A stretch of 64,000 bases of DNA from Delphinapterus leucas (Eukaryota > Chordata > Mammalia > Artiodactyla > Monodontidae): NCBI RefSeq assembly GCF_002288925.2, contig NW_022098001.1, positions 11,002,495-11,066,494 on the forward strand. The letters run 5' to 3'. This document shows, piece by piece, positions 36,000 through 46,020 of the stretch. Positions within the stretch are counted from its first letter, which is position 1. The number at the start of each line of letters is the position of its first letter. The position numbers and the translations under genes were made by a program. The notes below the pieces were generated by a model. That model was not told the DNA's origin. It saw only the letters and a program-made list of their open reading frames with translations, and ran no database searches.

Positions 36000-36285
36000 G
36001 ATGGCTAACTTCATGTGTCAACTTGACTGGGCCATGGATGCCCAGGCATTTGGTCAAATATTATTTTGAGTGTTTCTGGGTGATATTAGCATTTGAATTG
36101 GTAAACCAAGTAGAGTAGATTGCCCTCCCTAATGTAGGTGGGCCTCATCCAATCAGTAGAACAAAAGGCTGAATAAGAGGGAATTCCTACCCACTCCGCC
36201 ACACCACTGCTGAGCTGGGACATCAGTTTTTTCCTGTCTTCAAACTTGAACTGCAAAATCAACTCTTCTCGTGGTAAGATCTGAG
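36000..36285 (-). repeat. ERVL-type LTR-like element, reverse
   Basis: catgtgtcaacttgactggg, gaattggtaaaccaagtaga and ggtgggcctcatccaatcag. The reverse complement of 29875-30258 has the same ordered phrases, so both are one family in opposite orientation. Confidence 0.6.
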
Positions 36286-37084
36286 GGACAATTTTGCATG
36301 TCCCACCTCCACTGGCCCCAATTCTTATTCCTTTGACAGAAATACTCCTTTGGGTTAAGACATCACATTGCCAGGGGTCTATTTAGAAAGCAAATAACCA
36401 CAAAAGATCTATTACTTTAATATCTTGACATGGATTCTTTCCCAGATGAAAGTAGAGAGCAAAAGACTGAGACATAAGATGGTACAATTTAAGATGAGGC
36501 AGAGGGAGAGATGCTGGGGGACTGTCTGGGGAGGACCGGCCCAAGTGGGACACAGCCTTGGGAAGTTGTACACAGTCAGATGTCAGTAAAAGCAGGAGGG
36601 ACAGGGTGCAGATGGAGGACAGAGGATGGGAGGGACCAAGAAAGAGGTCTTGAAAGGAGTCAAGGAAAGGTCAGGCTCCTCCAAAGGGATGGGCACTGGA
36701 TGAACATTCTGTCAATTGGACACTAGTGTTACAGCAACTGGCTCTGTACCTGTTTCTCCAGGCCAGAGACCAGAAACTCTTATCAGCTCTCTCCTCCCTT
36801 GGCCTCTCCCACCTCCTCATGATTTCTCACTAAACTCTGCTGTTTTAAACTCCTTGTTGCTTGGATCATGTCCTCACGTCTGATTCCCAAAGATGCAATT
36901 CTGCCACAGGCCCTGAGGGTCACACCAGGACCGTGCTCCAGCTTTCAGCCTGGTTCCACCCTCGAGGGACCTCTCCCACTTTGGGAATCGAGTCCCTCTA
37001 ATGTGGATGTTCCCAACACTCCCTCTCCTAAACCTCCTGTGGCTTCAAAGTGATGCACAATTAGGTAAAACTCCTAGCTCTCCC

Positions 37085-37435
37085 TTAACAGACTTCTAAC
37101 CTGCTCCTATCTAAGGCCCTTTTTACTTACAACTAACATTCCTATAGCAGATGAGAGTTTACTGAAATATTCTTGTTACCTATAATCTGGCTGTTATCCC
37201 AACACTCAACTGAAACTGCTCAGGCAAAGATCACCAATGACTTTTATTGGTCGTTATTGCCAAAACCAAGGAACACATTTCATTTATTGTCTTGGTGTCC
37301 TCTTTGCTGCTGATGGCATTATTCAACATACCCTCATTTTTGTTACTCTCTCCTGCCTTCGTTTTCATGGCACTGTTACCTGCTGGTTCTCCACGACATG
37401 CTTTCGTCTCCTCAGCGTCCCTTTTCCTTACCTTG
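37085..37435 (+). repeat. L2 LINE, RT-coding part (decayed)
   Basis: aaagatcaccaatgactttt, tctttgctgctgatggcatt and acctgctggttctccacga resemble the conserved L2 ORF2 stretch (accaatgacctc ... gcatttgacac ... ctcctggttctcc). Heavily mutated. Confidence 0.5.
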
Positions 37436-37619
37436 GTAAGTGCCCCACCTCCCTGAATAGAGTGAGCACATGACCCAGGTTGGCCAATCATAATATCAAA
37501 TCCCTCTGTCCTCAGTGATTGGTCCAGAGATGGGTCACATGTCCCAAATCAGGCCAATCAGTTTTTCACTAGGATTTTCTAAATGAAGTTGGTTGGGAGT
37601 ACCCTTAATCAATCAGTTT

Positions 37620-38030
37620 TGCCGTGTAACAAATACTCTCAAAATCTCAGTGGCTTATAACAACCGGTATTTATTTTCTTGTGCGTGAGTCTACAGGACA
37701 GAAGTGGCAAGGATTGGCTTCAGATATGCTTCACAGGTTTCTTTATTCTCTCTGGACCAGTGGCTACTGGGGACATACTCTTCTCAGGAAGGAGCACAGA
37801 AGCACAGAGCAAGCAGAAACATGTGATACCTCTTAAAGTCTTGGCCCAGAACTGTCACATTGTCCCTCTGTCCACATTTCCGAAGCAAGTCATGTGGCCA
37901 CACCCAACATCACTGGGAAGATGCCTCTGGTGGGAGCAACTGCAGTCACTCAGCAATGGGAGGGACTATGTTATGCAAATATCCCTGCATGGAGGGGTGT
38001 GAAGAACTGAGAACAATAACCAATCTGCTA
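37620..38030. repeat. Old interspersed repeat, family not assigned
   Basis: Matches the pattern of an old mammalian repeat with gtaacaaatactctcaaaat ctcagtggcttataacaac at one end and gttatgcaaatatccctgca tggaggggtgtg near the other. The frames at 37679-38063 are incidental. Confidence 0.45.
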
Positions 38031-38331
38031 CACTCCCTTTACCTTTCTGAACCCAGGCTCTAAAGATGGACACTGGGAGCTGCTGTGGCCCTACCCCCCA
38101 CCATGTGAAGCTGATCTGAGGATGAAGCCCATATCCAAAAAATCAAGTCCCTAGATCCAGTGGTCTGGCTCCATCCCTGCCTTCCCAGATTTTAGTTATG
38201 AATTATTGAATTTCCCTTTGAATTGGGATTCTATCATTCACATGACAAGAGGCCTAGAAAATATAGTCTCTTCCCTCTCGAGTGGTCCTTTGTGACCTTG
38301 TGCTCTGCACTCAGCTCTTCTCTCTCTAGAA

Positions 38332-38555
38332 CAGGGGTCGGCAAACTATGGCTCATGGGCGAAATCTGGCTGGCCATCTGTTTTTGTACGTAGTTTTATT
38401 GGAACACGTCCACATGCATTTACTTATGTATTGTCTGTGGCTGCTTTCACACCACAATATCAGAGTTGAATAGTTATGATAGTGACCATACAGTCCACAA
38501 AACCTAAAATATTTACTACCCGGCCCTTTACAGAAAAATTGTGCTGAGCCCTACC
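38332..38555 (-). mobile_element. Non-autonomous hAT (Charlie-group) element, reverse
   Basis: caggggtcggcaaactatgg, gttttattggaacacgtcc, tattgtctgtggctgctttc and ggccctttacagaaaaattg. This is the reverse complement of the family at 17548-17745, with both ends recognisable. Confidence 0.8.
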
Positions 38556-38899
38556 CCAAAAGATGGAGGCCATGTGCTCTCCCAGCCAGTCTCATCCACC
38601 TGCAAGCTGGGGACTCCCAAATCTATTTCCCTGGCCCTGGCCTCACCCTGCATCTTGGGATAATTCTGCACACCCTTTTCTGCTCGGATGCCCCGCAAGC
38701 ACCTCAAATTCAATGAGTATCGAACTTAAACTGAACTCATCCTTTCGCCCTAAACCCTTTCCTCTTTCCAATTCCCATCAGTAATGGTGCTGGCTTTGCA
38801 CCCAGCAGCCCAAGCTAGATTATTCCTTCTGCCTTCCTTCCCTGCCCCATCGACAGGTTGTGCTGGTTTTACTTCTAAACTTTTCTTAAACTCTCTCTC

Positions 38900-39785
38900 C
38901 TTCTCTCCAGCCTTCCTCATATATCCTCACTTGAGCCACTGCAGTCTTCTCACTTGTCTCTTTATCTCTGTTTTCCACCTGTCCCTCCAGCAGGGGATCT
39001 TTTACAGCCCCAATCTTGTCCTGCAGCTCCCTTATCTAAAGTACTCAATGACTCCCATTAAGAGTCAAGTCCGGGACTTCCCAACGCAGGGTACACGGGT
39101 TCGAGCCCTGGTCTGGGAAGATCCCACATGCCACGGAGCAACTAAGCCCATGCACCACAACTACTGAGCCTGCGCTCTAGAGCCCACAAGCCACAACTAC
39201 TGAAGCCTGCGCGCCTAGAGCCCGTGCTCCGCAACAAGAGAAGCCACCGCAATGAGAAGCCCGCGTGCACCAACAAAGACCCAATGCAGCCAAAAATAAA
39301 TAAATTAATTTTTAAAAAAAAGAGTCAAGTCCAACTTTGACAACCTACCTGGCAAAATCCTCAATTTCCTGGCCCTCCCAGTCTCTCTATCCTTATTTTA
39401 GAGTATATCTCATCTCACCCAAGACTAAAGTGAAAACATACAAACTATGCTGTTTCTTGCCTCTGGCCTTTGTTTATGCTGTTCCAGCCCTGTTCACTCC
39501 CTACCTCTCTCTTTCATTTGGCTAACTCATCCTTCAGGATTCGCGACAGACATCACCTCCCTCTAGGTAGCCATCTCAGGCTTGCACCTGCCTTCCTGAG
39601 CTGAGCTGAGTGCATCTTCTTTGCTCTCTCCTAGCTCTCAGGCAGAAGTTAACTTGAGTTTACCAGTTTACCTGCCTATCTGCTCACTACGATGCAAGCT
39701 CCCAGGGACAGAGCCCATGTTTCATTTATCCTTGTGTCTTTGGCTCCTGCACAAAGTAAATGTTTGGTGAACTGAACTGAACTAT
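38900..39785 (+). repeat. L2 LINE 3' region split by a SINE
   Basis: ccttcctcatatatcctcac to tactcaatgactcccatt on the left, and ggcctttgtttatgctgttc ... gatgcaagctcccagggaca ... aatgtttggtgaactgaac on the right, continue the same L2 copy. The SINE at 39073-39319 lies within it. Confidence 0.65.
39073..39319 (+). mobile_element. Cetacean SINE missing its promoter head
   Basis: Begins gggacttccc and then jumps to aacgcagggtacacgggttc, so about 34 bp with the A-box region are missing. The remainder is complete to ccaaaaataaataaattaat. The 13-bp duplication aagagtcaagtcc is at 39060-39072 and 39320-39332. Confidence 0.92.
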
Positions 39786-39829
39786 AAGATTTTTTACTCA
39801 TATTACCTGTCACTGAAAGTTTGCAACAG

Positions 39830-39990
39830 ACTTTGAGATAAATATGATTATTTTCACTTTATGAATTAGGAAACTGAATCTCAGAGAATTTGTCCAAAGC
39901 CATGTAGCTGATAAAGAGCAGAAGACTGAACTTAAATCTAGGTCTATGGACCTTGAACTTTTGGAAACTCTGACCACAAAACCGTGCTTT
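39830..39990 (-). repeat. MIR-like SINE, reverse
   Basis: gattattttcactttatgaa, aggaaactgaatctcagaga and gtccaaagccatgtagctga are in reverse-MIR order. Confidence 0.6.
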
Positions 39991-40019
39991 TATTCCTGAA
40001 TTAGTTTTTTGTATTAGTT

Positions 40020-40530
40020 ATAAAATATATAATAGTACAAAAGTTATGCCATATTACACATAAATTCATATCTTTAACAATAATAATACAATGAATGCCC
40101 ATGTAGTCCATTGCCCAGTTTAGGAAATAGAACATTGCCAATACCTTTGAACCACTATCCAAATTTTGTGTTTATCATTCCCTTACTTTCCTTTAGATTT
40201 TCTCACGTATGGATGTACTCAAACAATGTATTGTATTCCATCATATAAATGTATCAAAGTTCATTTGTCCACTACTCCTGTTGATGGATGCTTGAGCTGT
40301 TTCCAGGTTTGTTTGTTTGTTTACTTGTTTTTACAAAGAGTGCTGTTATCCTTGTACAATTCTGCTATCCACATATAGAAGTTTCTCTGGGATATATTCA
40401 TAAGAGTGAAATTCATATGTGCACCTTCATCTTTACCAAACAATGTCACACTATTTCCAATGTCTATAGAATCAGCAATGAATAGTAGTTTCTGATGCTA
40501 CACATCTTTACCAACATTTGGTGGTACAAA
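40020..40530 (-). repeat. Old L1 fragment, reverse
   Basis: attgtattccatcatataaa, ttgatggatgcttgagctgt ttccag and ttctctgggatatattcata match the reverse of an old L1 3' region. Confidence 0.6.
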
Positions 40531-41633
40531 AAGATGTTTTCTTTTTGTAGAGACAGCAGTTAAAAAAGAGAAGAAATAAATACGATGTTAGAAATTATTT
40601 TATAAAATACAACAAACCCCTGTTATTTGTGAGAAATCCCAAGAACTCATAACATATAAAAATTTATGCTGAAAAACAGCTTCACCTCAGCACCTTAGAG
40701 CAGATGTTGGAAACTGGCTAGATGGTGAAGAGGGTCATGACTTTTGGGATTTTGGAAGGCTCTGGATTTGTCACTTGGGAATGTCAGGGGTCTACTGTAA
40801 TATAATTTGCATGAAGTCAGAGTTAACGGGAATTCTTCTACTCATTAACATTACTTATAATCATTCTTACAGTTAAGTAGCACAGTATTTAGGGGTAGGA
40901 AAAAAAGGCTGAAGTGGGAAGAAGAATGAAAAGAATAGATCTAGGGAGAATGCTAAGAGGACAGGAGAAAGGTGACGGGAGGGAACAGAATCTCCTATCT
41001 TTTCACTATTTTGTGTCATCTCAGCAGCATGCCATTCCTCCTATTGGAGAGGGGACAGGCGGTGGTCGAGCCTGGCCTGACTTAAACCTCAGCGTCATCG
41101 AAGGACAGAAGATGCAAAAGCACCTGGCAGGATCAGGCTAAGAACGAGAACAGGGAAGTTGGATGGGAAACAAAGGAGAGAGGGGCATGACAGGAAGAGT
41201 CACAGAAAAGGATTACCCAAGAAAATGGGCAACATTAACATCATAGGCCTCCAGGGACTATCTCCCCTGAGGACCACCAAAGAAAGAAGTATCTGTGCAA
41301 ATTAACACAGCAGGCCACTCTTTGATGTGGAGGGGGAAAGATAAAAGGAAGAAGTAAAGGTTGCCAAGTAGAGGCACATTCCGGCTACGGAGAAGGACAA
41401 AGGAAGGCGAGCAGGAGAGGGACTTGAGGGGGGCAGTTGGACCCTCTGGGAGGGGCTCCCAAATGAAGGCGAGAGCCGCCCCCCGCCACCCCGATGAGGT
41501 TAAGGTGTTTGCACTGGGTGGTGGTTGTGGAGGCTTGTTGGGGCAAAGGGTCAGCAGGAGCGAGGGTGCCTGGCCAGCTCTCCCTGGGGCATCTGTGAGG
41601 CACAGCTGTGGACACAGGTCCAGTTCAGCCCAG

Positions 41634-42325
41634 CTATGTACTGAAAGTGGCCCTGAGTTCCCGGAAGGCTGCCTGGTGGAGCTTCCTCTTGTCTTCTGCC
41701 CGCTTCCACTCATCTTGCTCTTTTAGCTCCGCTTCAGACTTACTGGCAGAGGACAAGGCTTGGACCTTGGCTTCAAAGAAGTCCTTGGCACCTTTGACGC
41801 CCTCCGGGGCAACATCGATCTCAGAAATCTTCTCCAGTGCTATCAGCCCACTGTCCTCCCGTAGTTCCCCTGCTGCGGCCTTGTGGAATATAAGCAGGAG
41901 CTCACAGAAGCTGAGTTTGCCATCAAAGTCCTCGTGCACTTCCTTGATCATTCTCTTCAGGCCCAGGTGGGTCTGGGGGCCCCCAGCTTCAGCTCCATCA
42001 GGTCGATGAAGCCATCCCTTCTGGCATCGTACAGTTTGAACATGCTCTCCAGGTCCTTGATGAGGCGGTGGCTGAACTCCGGGAACTCGGAGTAGAGGTG
42101 GAAGACCTTGCAGCGGCGGGGTCGCACCGCGCCCTCGTTGACGTCCAGCCGTCGGTTCAGCTGTGCACTCAGCTCGGCGTGGGCTCTGGCCGTGGGTGCC
42201 CAGGCAGACGCCCGCGGCTGGGACTCGGGGACTGGGGCGGCTCGGGGCTCAGGCTGGAGCCCACCGTCCACCTCCTCCCACTTCAGTCACTGCTGCAGCT
42301 TGCTCGCTGGCTCCTCGCTGGCCAT
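41634..42325 (-). pseudogene. EFHD1: Processed pseudogene of EFHD1 (EF-hand domain protein, swiprosin-2)
   Basis: EFHD1 is a mitochondria-associated calcium-binding protein with two EF-hands. The minus strand encodes nearly the whole protein without introns, so it is a retrocopy. Order: start MASEEPASKLQQ (ATG at 42325-42323) with a TGA at codon 13; ELSAQLNRRLDVNEGAVRPRR; EFPEFSHRLIKDLESMFKLY; EF-hand 1 (DARRDGFIDLMEL); then EF-hand 2 and tail from MIKEVHEDFDGKLSFCELLL to ATFST and a TAG at 41636-41634. Damage includes the early stop, a 15-bp loss (about five codons, LMMEK) between two AAGCTG copies, a following one-base deletion that shifts frame near 41965, and Asp to His at the first position of the second EF loop. 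The retrocopied 3' UTR probably continues left of 41634 but its end and any poly(T) are not identifiable. EFHD2 is less likely because the residues fit EFHD1 better. Confidence 0.9.
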
Positions 42326-42499
42326 GGCCACGGTGGATGCGGGGACACGGGGACTGGGTGGACAGTGCGCTCTTCGCCAGCTAGCGACTCTGTGACACTT
42401 CCAAAAGTTCTTAATTTTATTGTAATTGTATGTGTCAGTCTTTTCCTCTGTGGTTTGCATTTTTTCTGTTTGTTTAAGGAATCCTTCTCTATCCTAAGG

Positions 42500-42690
42500 T
42501 CATAAATAGTAAACACTATTTACTGAGTACTATCTGTGTTTCAGTACTCTTAATTTCCTTTCATGGATGATGAATGTAAGACACAGAGAAATTAAGCCAT
42601 TTGATCAATATCACGCAGTAAATAAGCAGTGGACTCAGGATTTGAACCCAGACCATCTGCCTTTAGCATTTGCACTTTAAAGACTGTTTA
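42500..42690 (-). repeat. MIR SINE, reverse
   Basis: tatttactgagtactatctg, gacacagagaaattaagcca and caggatttgaacccagacca are in reverse-MIR order. Confidence 0.75.
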
Positions 42691-42898
42691 TACTTCCAGT
42701 TGTAGAGATCATTTGGTTAGTCTAAAAGATTTAGAGTTTTACCTTTCTCATTAAAGTATTTAATCTGAAGTTGGCTTTTGTATATGATGTAAGATACCTG
42801 AATTAATCTTTAATAACTACTTTATCCCCTTAGACATTCATCATTAGTGAAACTAGTGTTGACTGATTCATGCTAAAGATGAATTTTAAAAAAAAACT

Positions 42899-43060
42899 AG
42901 GGATTTCCCTGGTGGTCCAGTGTTTAAGAGTTCACCTTCCAATGCAGGGGGTGCTGGGAGCTAAGATCCCACATGACTCGGGGCCACAAAACATAAAACA
43001 GAAGCAATATTGTAGCAAATTCAATAAAGACTTTAAAAAATAAAACATAATTCTCAACTT
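42899..43060 (+). mobile_element. Older cetartiodactyl tRNA-derived SINE (CHR-1 / Bov-tA-like)
   Basis: gggatttccctggtggtcca, ccttccaatgcagggggtgc, then the tail gaagcaatattgtagcaaat tcaataaagactttaaaa. It is more diverged than the other SINEs, so an earlier subfamily. Confidence 0.8.
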
Positions 43061-43074
43061 AAAAAAAAAAAAAA

Positions 43075-43570
43075 ACACCTATTTCGTGGAGACTGCAAGA
43101 GAGTGATCCCAAGCAAAATGTAACCCTGCTCTCGAAGTTCGCAGTGAAGTTGAGCTTCAAATGATGTGCCCCAGAATAGAATTCTTTGAATTAACTGAGG
43201 AAGGCAGACCTCCACCGTTCCAGAGTTGAGGACAGAAGATTGATCAAAGGCTTTGGGCATCTTGTAAAGTGAACAGAACATCCCCTGAAGAAACCCTGCA
43301 AAAGGCAGAGGCCATCACAATGCCCGGAACAGCCTCCAGCTCTGCCTACGCTGCTGGGACCAAAATAGCTCACACGGCCTTCCTGCCGCCTCCTTGTGAA
43401 CTGTGTGGGAAGGAACACTGGTCACGAATTCTTTGTTTCAACTACCCGCACACGCTACGACAGTCACAGCAACAGCAGCGACATCTTGGAATCTGGAGAA
43501 TAGCACATCACAGGCTAGACATCATACCTATTCTGCACCGAGTGCCATCTTCCTCCAAAATTAAAGGTTT
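43075..43570. other. Unassigned sequence with a 101-codon open frame
   Basis: The plus frame 43269-43574 contains PPCELCGKEHWSRILCFNY and a short Q run. I do not recognise a protein family and see no promoter, splice site or poly(A) signal that would make it a gene. A decayed retrocopy or chance frame is more likely. Confidence 0.3.
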
Positions 43571-43734
43571 TTAAACAAATGCCAAGAAACTGAAAATGAT
43601 TTTTAATTAAAAAATAAAATGGGAATGAGCTGAATGTGGGCCAGATCATAAAGGGTCTCATATTGACAGACTTAAGAAGTGTGAACTTCACTGCGTCAGT
43701 GAGCAGGTTTGGAAGTCTTTTAAATAAGAGAGTA

Positions 43735-43945
43735 GGGGGCTTCCCTGGTGGCGCAGTGGTTGAGAGTCCGCCTGCCGATGCAGGGGACACGGGTTCGTGC
43801 CCCGGGCCGGGAAGATCCCACGTGCCGCGAAGCGGCTAGGCCCGTGAGCCATGGCCGCTGAGCCTGCGCGTCCGGAACCTGTGCTCCACAACGGGAGAAG
43901 CCGCAACAGTGAGAGGCCCGCGTACCGCAAAAAATAAATAAAAAA
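43735..43945 (+). mobile_element. Short-form cetacean SINE
   Basis: ggggcttccctggtggcgca, gagccatggccgctgagcct and cgtaccgcaaaaaataaata. No convincing flanking duplication is visible. Confidence 0.9.
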
Positions 43946-43989
43946 ACAGGAAAGTAACACAAACCGTTTATTATTTTGCTCATTACAGA

Positions 43990-44530
43990 CTGTATGACTG
44001 GTTACAATATGGGTGATAGAATACCCTAAAGACTGGCTGTGACAAGCTCTGCCGGTGGTGCCCTCTTACCCCAGCCCGGTTTTTCCCTGCCGGCAGAGCT
44101 CGCCTCCCGCTCCGAAGGCTGGAAATGCCTGACAATCACTTTCCCAGCCTCCCTGGCAGGTAGAATACGGGCATGTGACCCAGTCCTGGCTAATGGGACC
44201 TGGTGGGAGAGGTTGCTAAGGGGATTCTGGAAAAGGTTTCCCTCTCTAATAAAAAGATGCGTAAGAAGAAAAGCCCCGCTTCTTTTCTAACTATGATCGT
44301 GTTTGCATGTAATGCCTGGAGCTGCCACCGCGAATAGGGACACGGCCAATACCTCAGAGATGGCAGAGCAGAAAGATGGAGGTGACGACGTCATAGAACC
44401 ACACAGAGCCACCTTCCCTTTGGAGATAACAGATGCTTATTGTTCAAGCCACTTTTACTTGGATATTCTGTTACTTGTACCCTACACCATCTCAAGGAAA
44501 GAAGCATTAATAAAGCCTCCAACATACAAC
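43990..44530 (+). repeat. Old LTR-like repeat
   Basis: gggcatgtgacccagtcctg gctaatggg, aggtttccctctctaataaa aag, gcctggagctgcc, gatggcagagcagaaagatg g and ttgttcaagccacttttact follow a known old LTR-like repeat in order. Family not assigned. Frames at 44039-44290 and 44303-44539 lie in it. Confidence 0.6.
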
Positions 44531-45419
44531 GTAATATAATGTTACAGAAAATATTAAAAATAGACTGTTTTTCCTTCAGATACTTATTTGAAATACAAAT
44601 AAGTATTTCCAGTTTGAAAATTGGAAATAGCTACCATATTAACTGTTCACTGAACATTTTGGGTGCTCAAGCAAGAAACTATACAATCTCGGAGATGTCT
44701 TATTTTTTCTCTATCTGAAATGATTTTTTTCTCATTTTCTTCTCTCATTTGCACATTTCCCTAAGAACATTTCTCGCTGTTCCCCGCTAGGCAGCAATTC
44801 TCTCTTCTTGAAGGTCTCTGTTTCATGAAGTCACGGGAGTCATAGCACATTATTTAAGAAGAAGCTCAGCATCGTGCGAACAAAGAACTGCAAGTTCCAG
44901 GGCTTCAGGCAACAATACAGAATCACAGAGTGCTCAAGGTGAGAGGTACTTAACATCATCTGTAGTATCGCAGTAGAATTTGAATACAGATAAAACCGGA
45001 ACATCTGGTTAGAGTTCCTTAAGACCATTAACAATTATCTCCCAACCTAAATTCTTATATGCAGCGGCTGGCAACTTTTCAGCATGTCCTTCTGGTTGCA
45101 TCTGAAGGAAACCCCATCCAATCCCCAAAACACGTCAGGGTCCTCCAGCTACCACTGGAGAGTCCTTCTTTCATTCTAGGAATATTTGCTAAGGCTCTAT
45201 CAAGTGTTGGCACTGAGATTTAATCTCTCCGATCTTTATTCTCATGTCGCTTACAATATTTTCCGGGAACTCGGGACTTTTCCATATGCGAACCATTTTA
45301 AAAATACAAGTGAGAAACACCGCATCTGAGATAGAGAGCTGGATTGCCAGGTACAGGCGGAGTGAAGGTGGCTGCTTTGGGTTCGCCAATGTCTCCTTTC
45401 ACACCTATTCACTTCGATA

Positions 45420-46020
45420 AGTGTTGACTCCGCGCCGCTGGGGCTGGAAGGGCTTTGGCCCCGACAGGTGCGGACCCGGCGCGCAGAGGGGCGCGGCTCT
45501 TCTCCCTCTTCGGGCCCGTGAGGCCTCTGCTCGCCCGTGCCCGGCGGCGGGACGATGCGGAGCGAGCCGAGACGCCCCGGGAGGCCGCAGAGCGCGGGGC
45601 TCCTCCGGGAACCTGGCGCCGCGCGGGGGCGGGAGCCAGGTGGCCCAGGCGCGCCCGCCTCGCCCGGGCACCGAGCAGGAAGTGGCTGCGGCGCAGCCCG
45701 GGCGCGGCCTCCGCAGGGCGCGCCTCCTTTGTGGCGCCGTGCTGTGCGGCCGGGCTGGGAGGAGGCGGGAGCCCGAGTCCCAGCGCGGGGAGCGAGAGCT
45801 AATGGCGGCGCCTGCGCCCAGGGGCCCCGGAGCCGCCGCCTCGGCCACCCTGGACGAGCTGTCCCGGAACCTCACGTACGGGGCGCTGGGCGCCGGCAAT
45901 GGCTCCCTGTCGGGCGCTTGGTACCGCCGGAACCAGGTAAGGGCCGGCCGCCCCGCCGCCTGGTGGGGACCGGGGTGGTGCCGCGGCGCCTCCGGCTCCT
46001 CGGCCGCTCTCCCGCCGACT
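45420..46020 (+). promoter_or_regulatory. CpG-island promoter of the NIPAL2-like gene
   Basis: The only strongly GC- and CpG-rich block in the window, with an abrupt start near 45425. A GC-box (GGGGCGGG) lies at 45626-45633, no TATA box is evident, and it directly covers the first coding exon, as expected of a broadly expressed gene. The transcription start is not visible. An ATG at 45555 opens a different frame that overlaps the main start, so it would be an upstream ORF if transcription begins before it. The open frames on both strands here are effects of GC richness. Confidence 0.85.
45802..45936 (+). CDS. NIPAL2: First coding exon, NIPAL2 (NIPA-like domain-containing 2)
   Basis: NIPAL2 belongs to the NIPA family of multi-pass membrane proteins, several of which move Mg2+; its own substrate is less well established. 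The exon encodes 45 residues from MAAPAPRGPG to AWYRRNQ and stops at CAG|GTAAGG, a strong splice donor in phase 0 at 45937. This is the first ATG in its frame within the island, with G at +4. Two N-glycosylation sequons (NLT at 23-25, NGS at 33-35) suit an extracellular or lumenal N-terminus before the first membrane segment, which must be in a later exon. DELS-N-TYGA-GAGNGSLSG-WYRRNQ is what I recall of mammalian NIPAL2. The match is from memory and the rest of the gene is outside the window. The exon, start and donor are more certain than the name. Confidence 0.78.

Noticed and set aside
29875..36285. Provirus bounded by two LTRs
   Set aside because: The two LTR-like copies are in opposite orientation, diverged, and have no gag, pol or env text between them.
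41361..42505. Plus-strand ORFs of 95-145 codons
   Set aside because: They are antisense to the EFHD1 retropseudogene, whose minus-strand protein identity is unambiguous.
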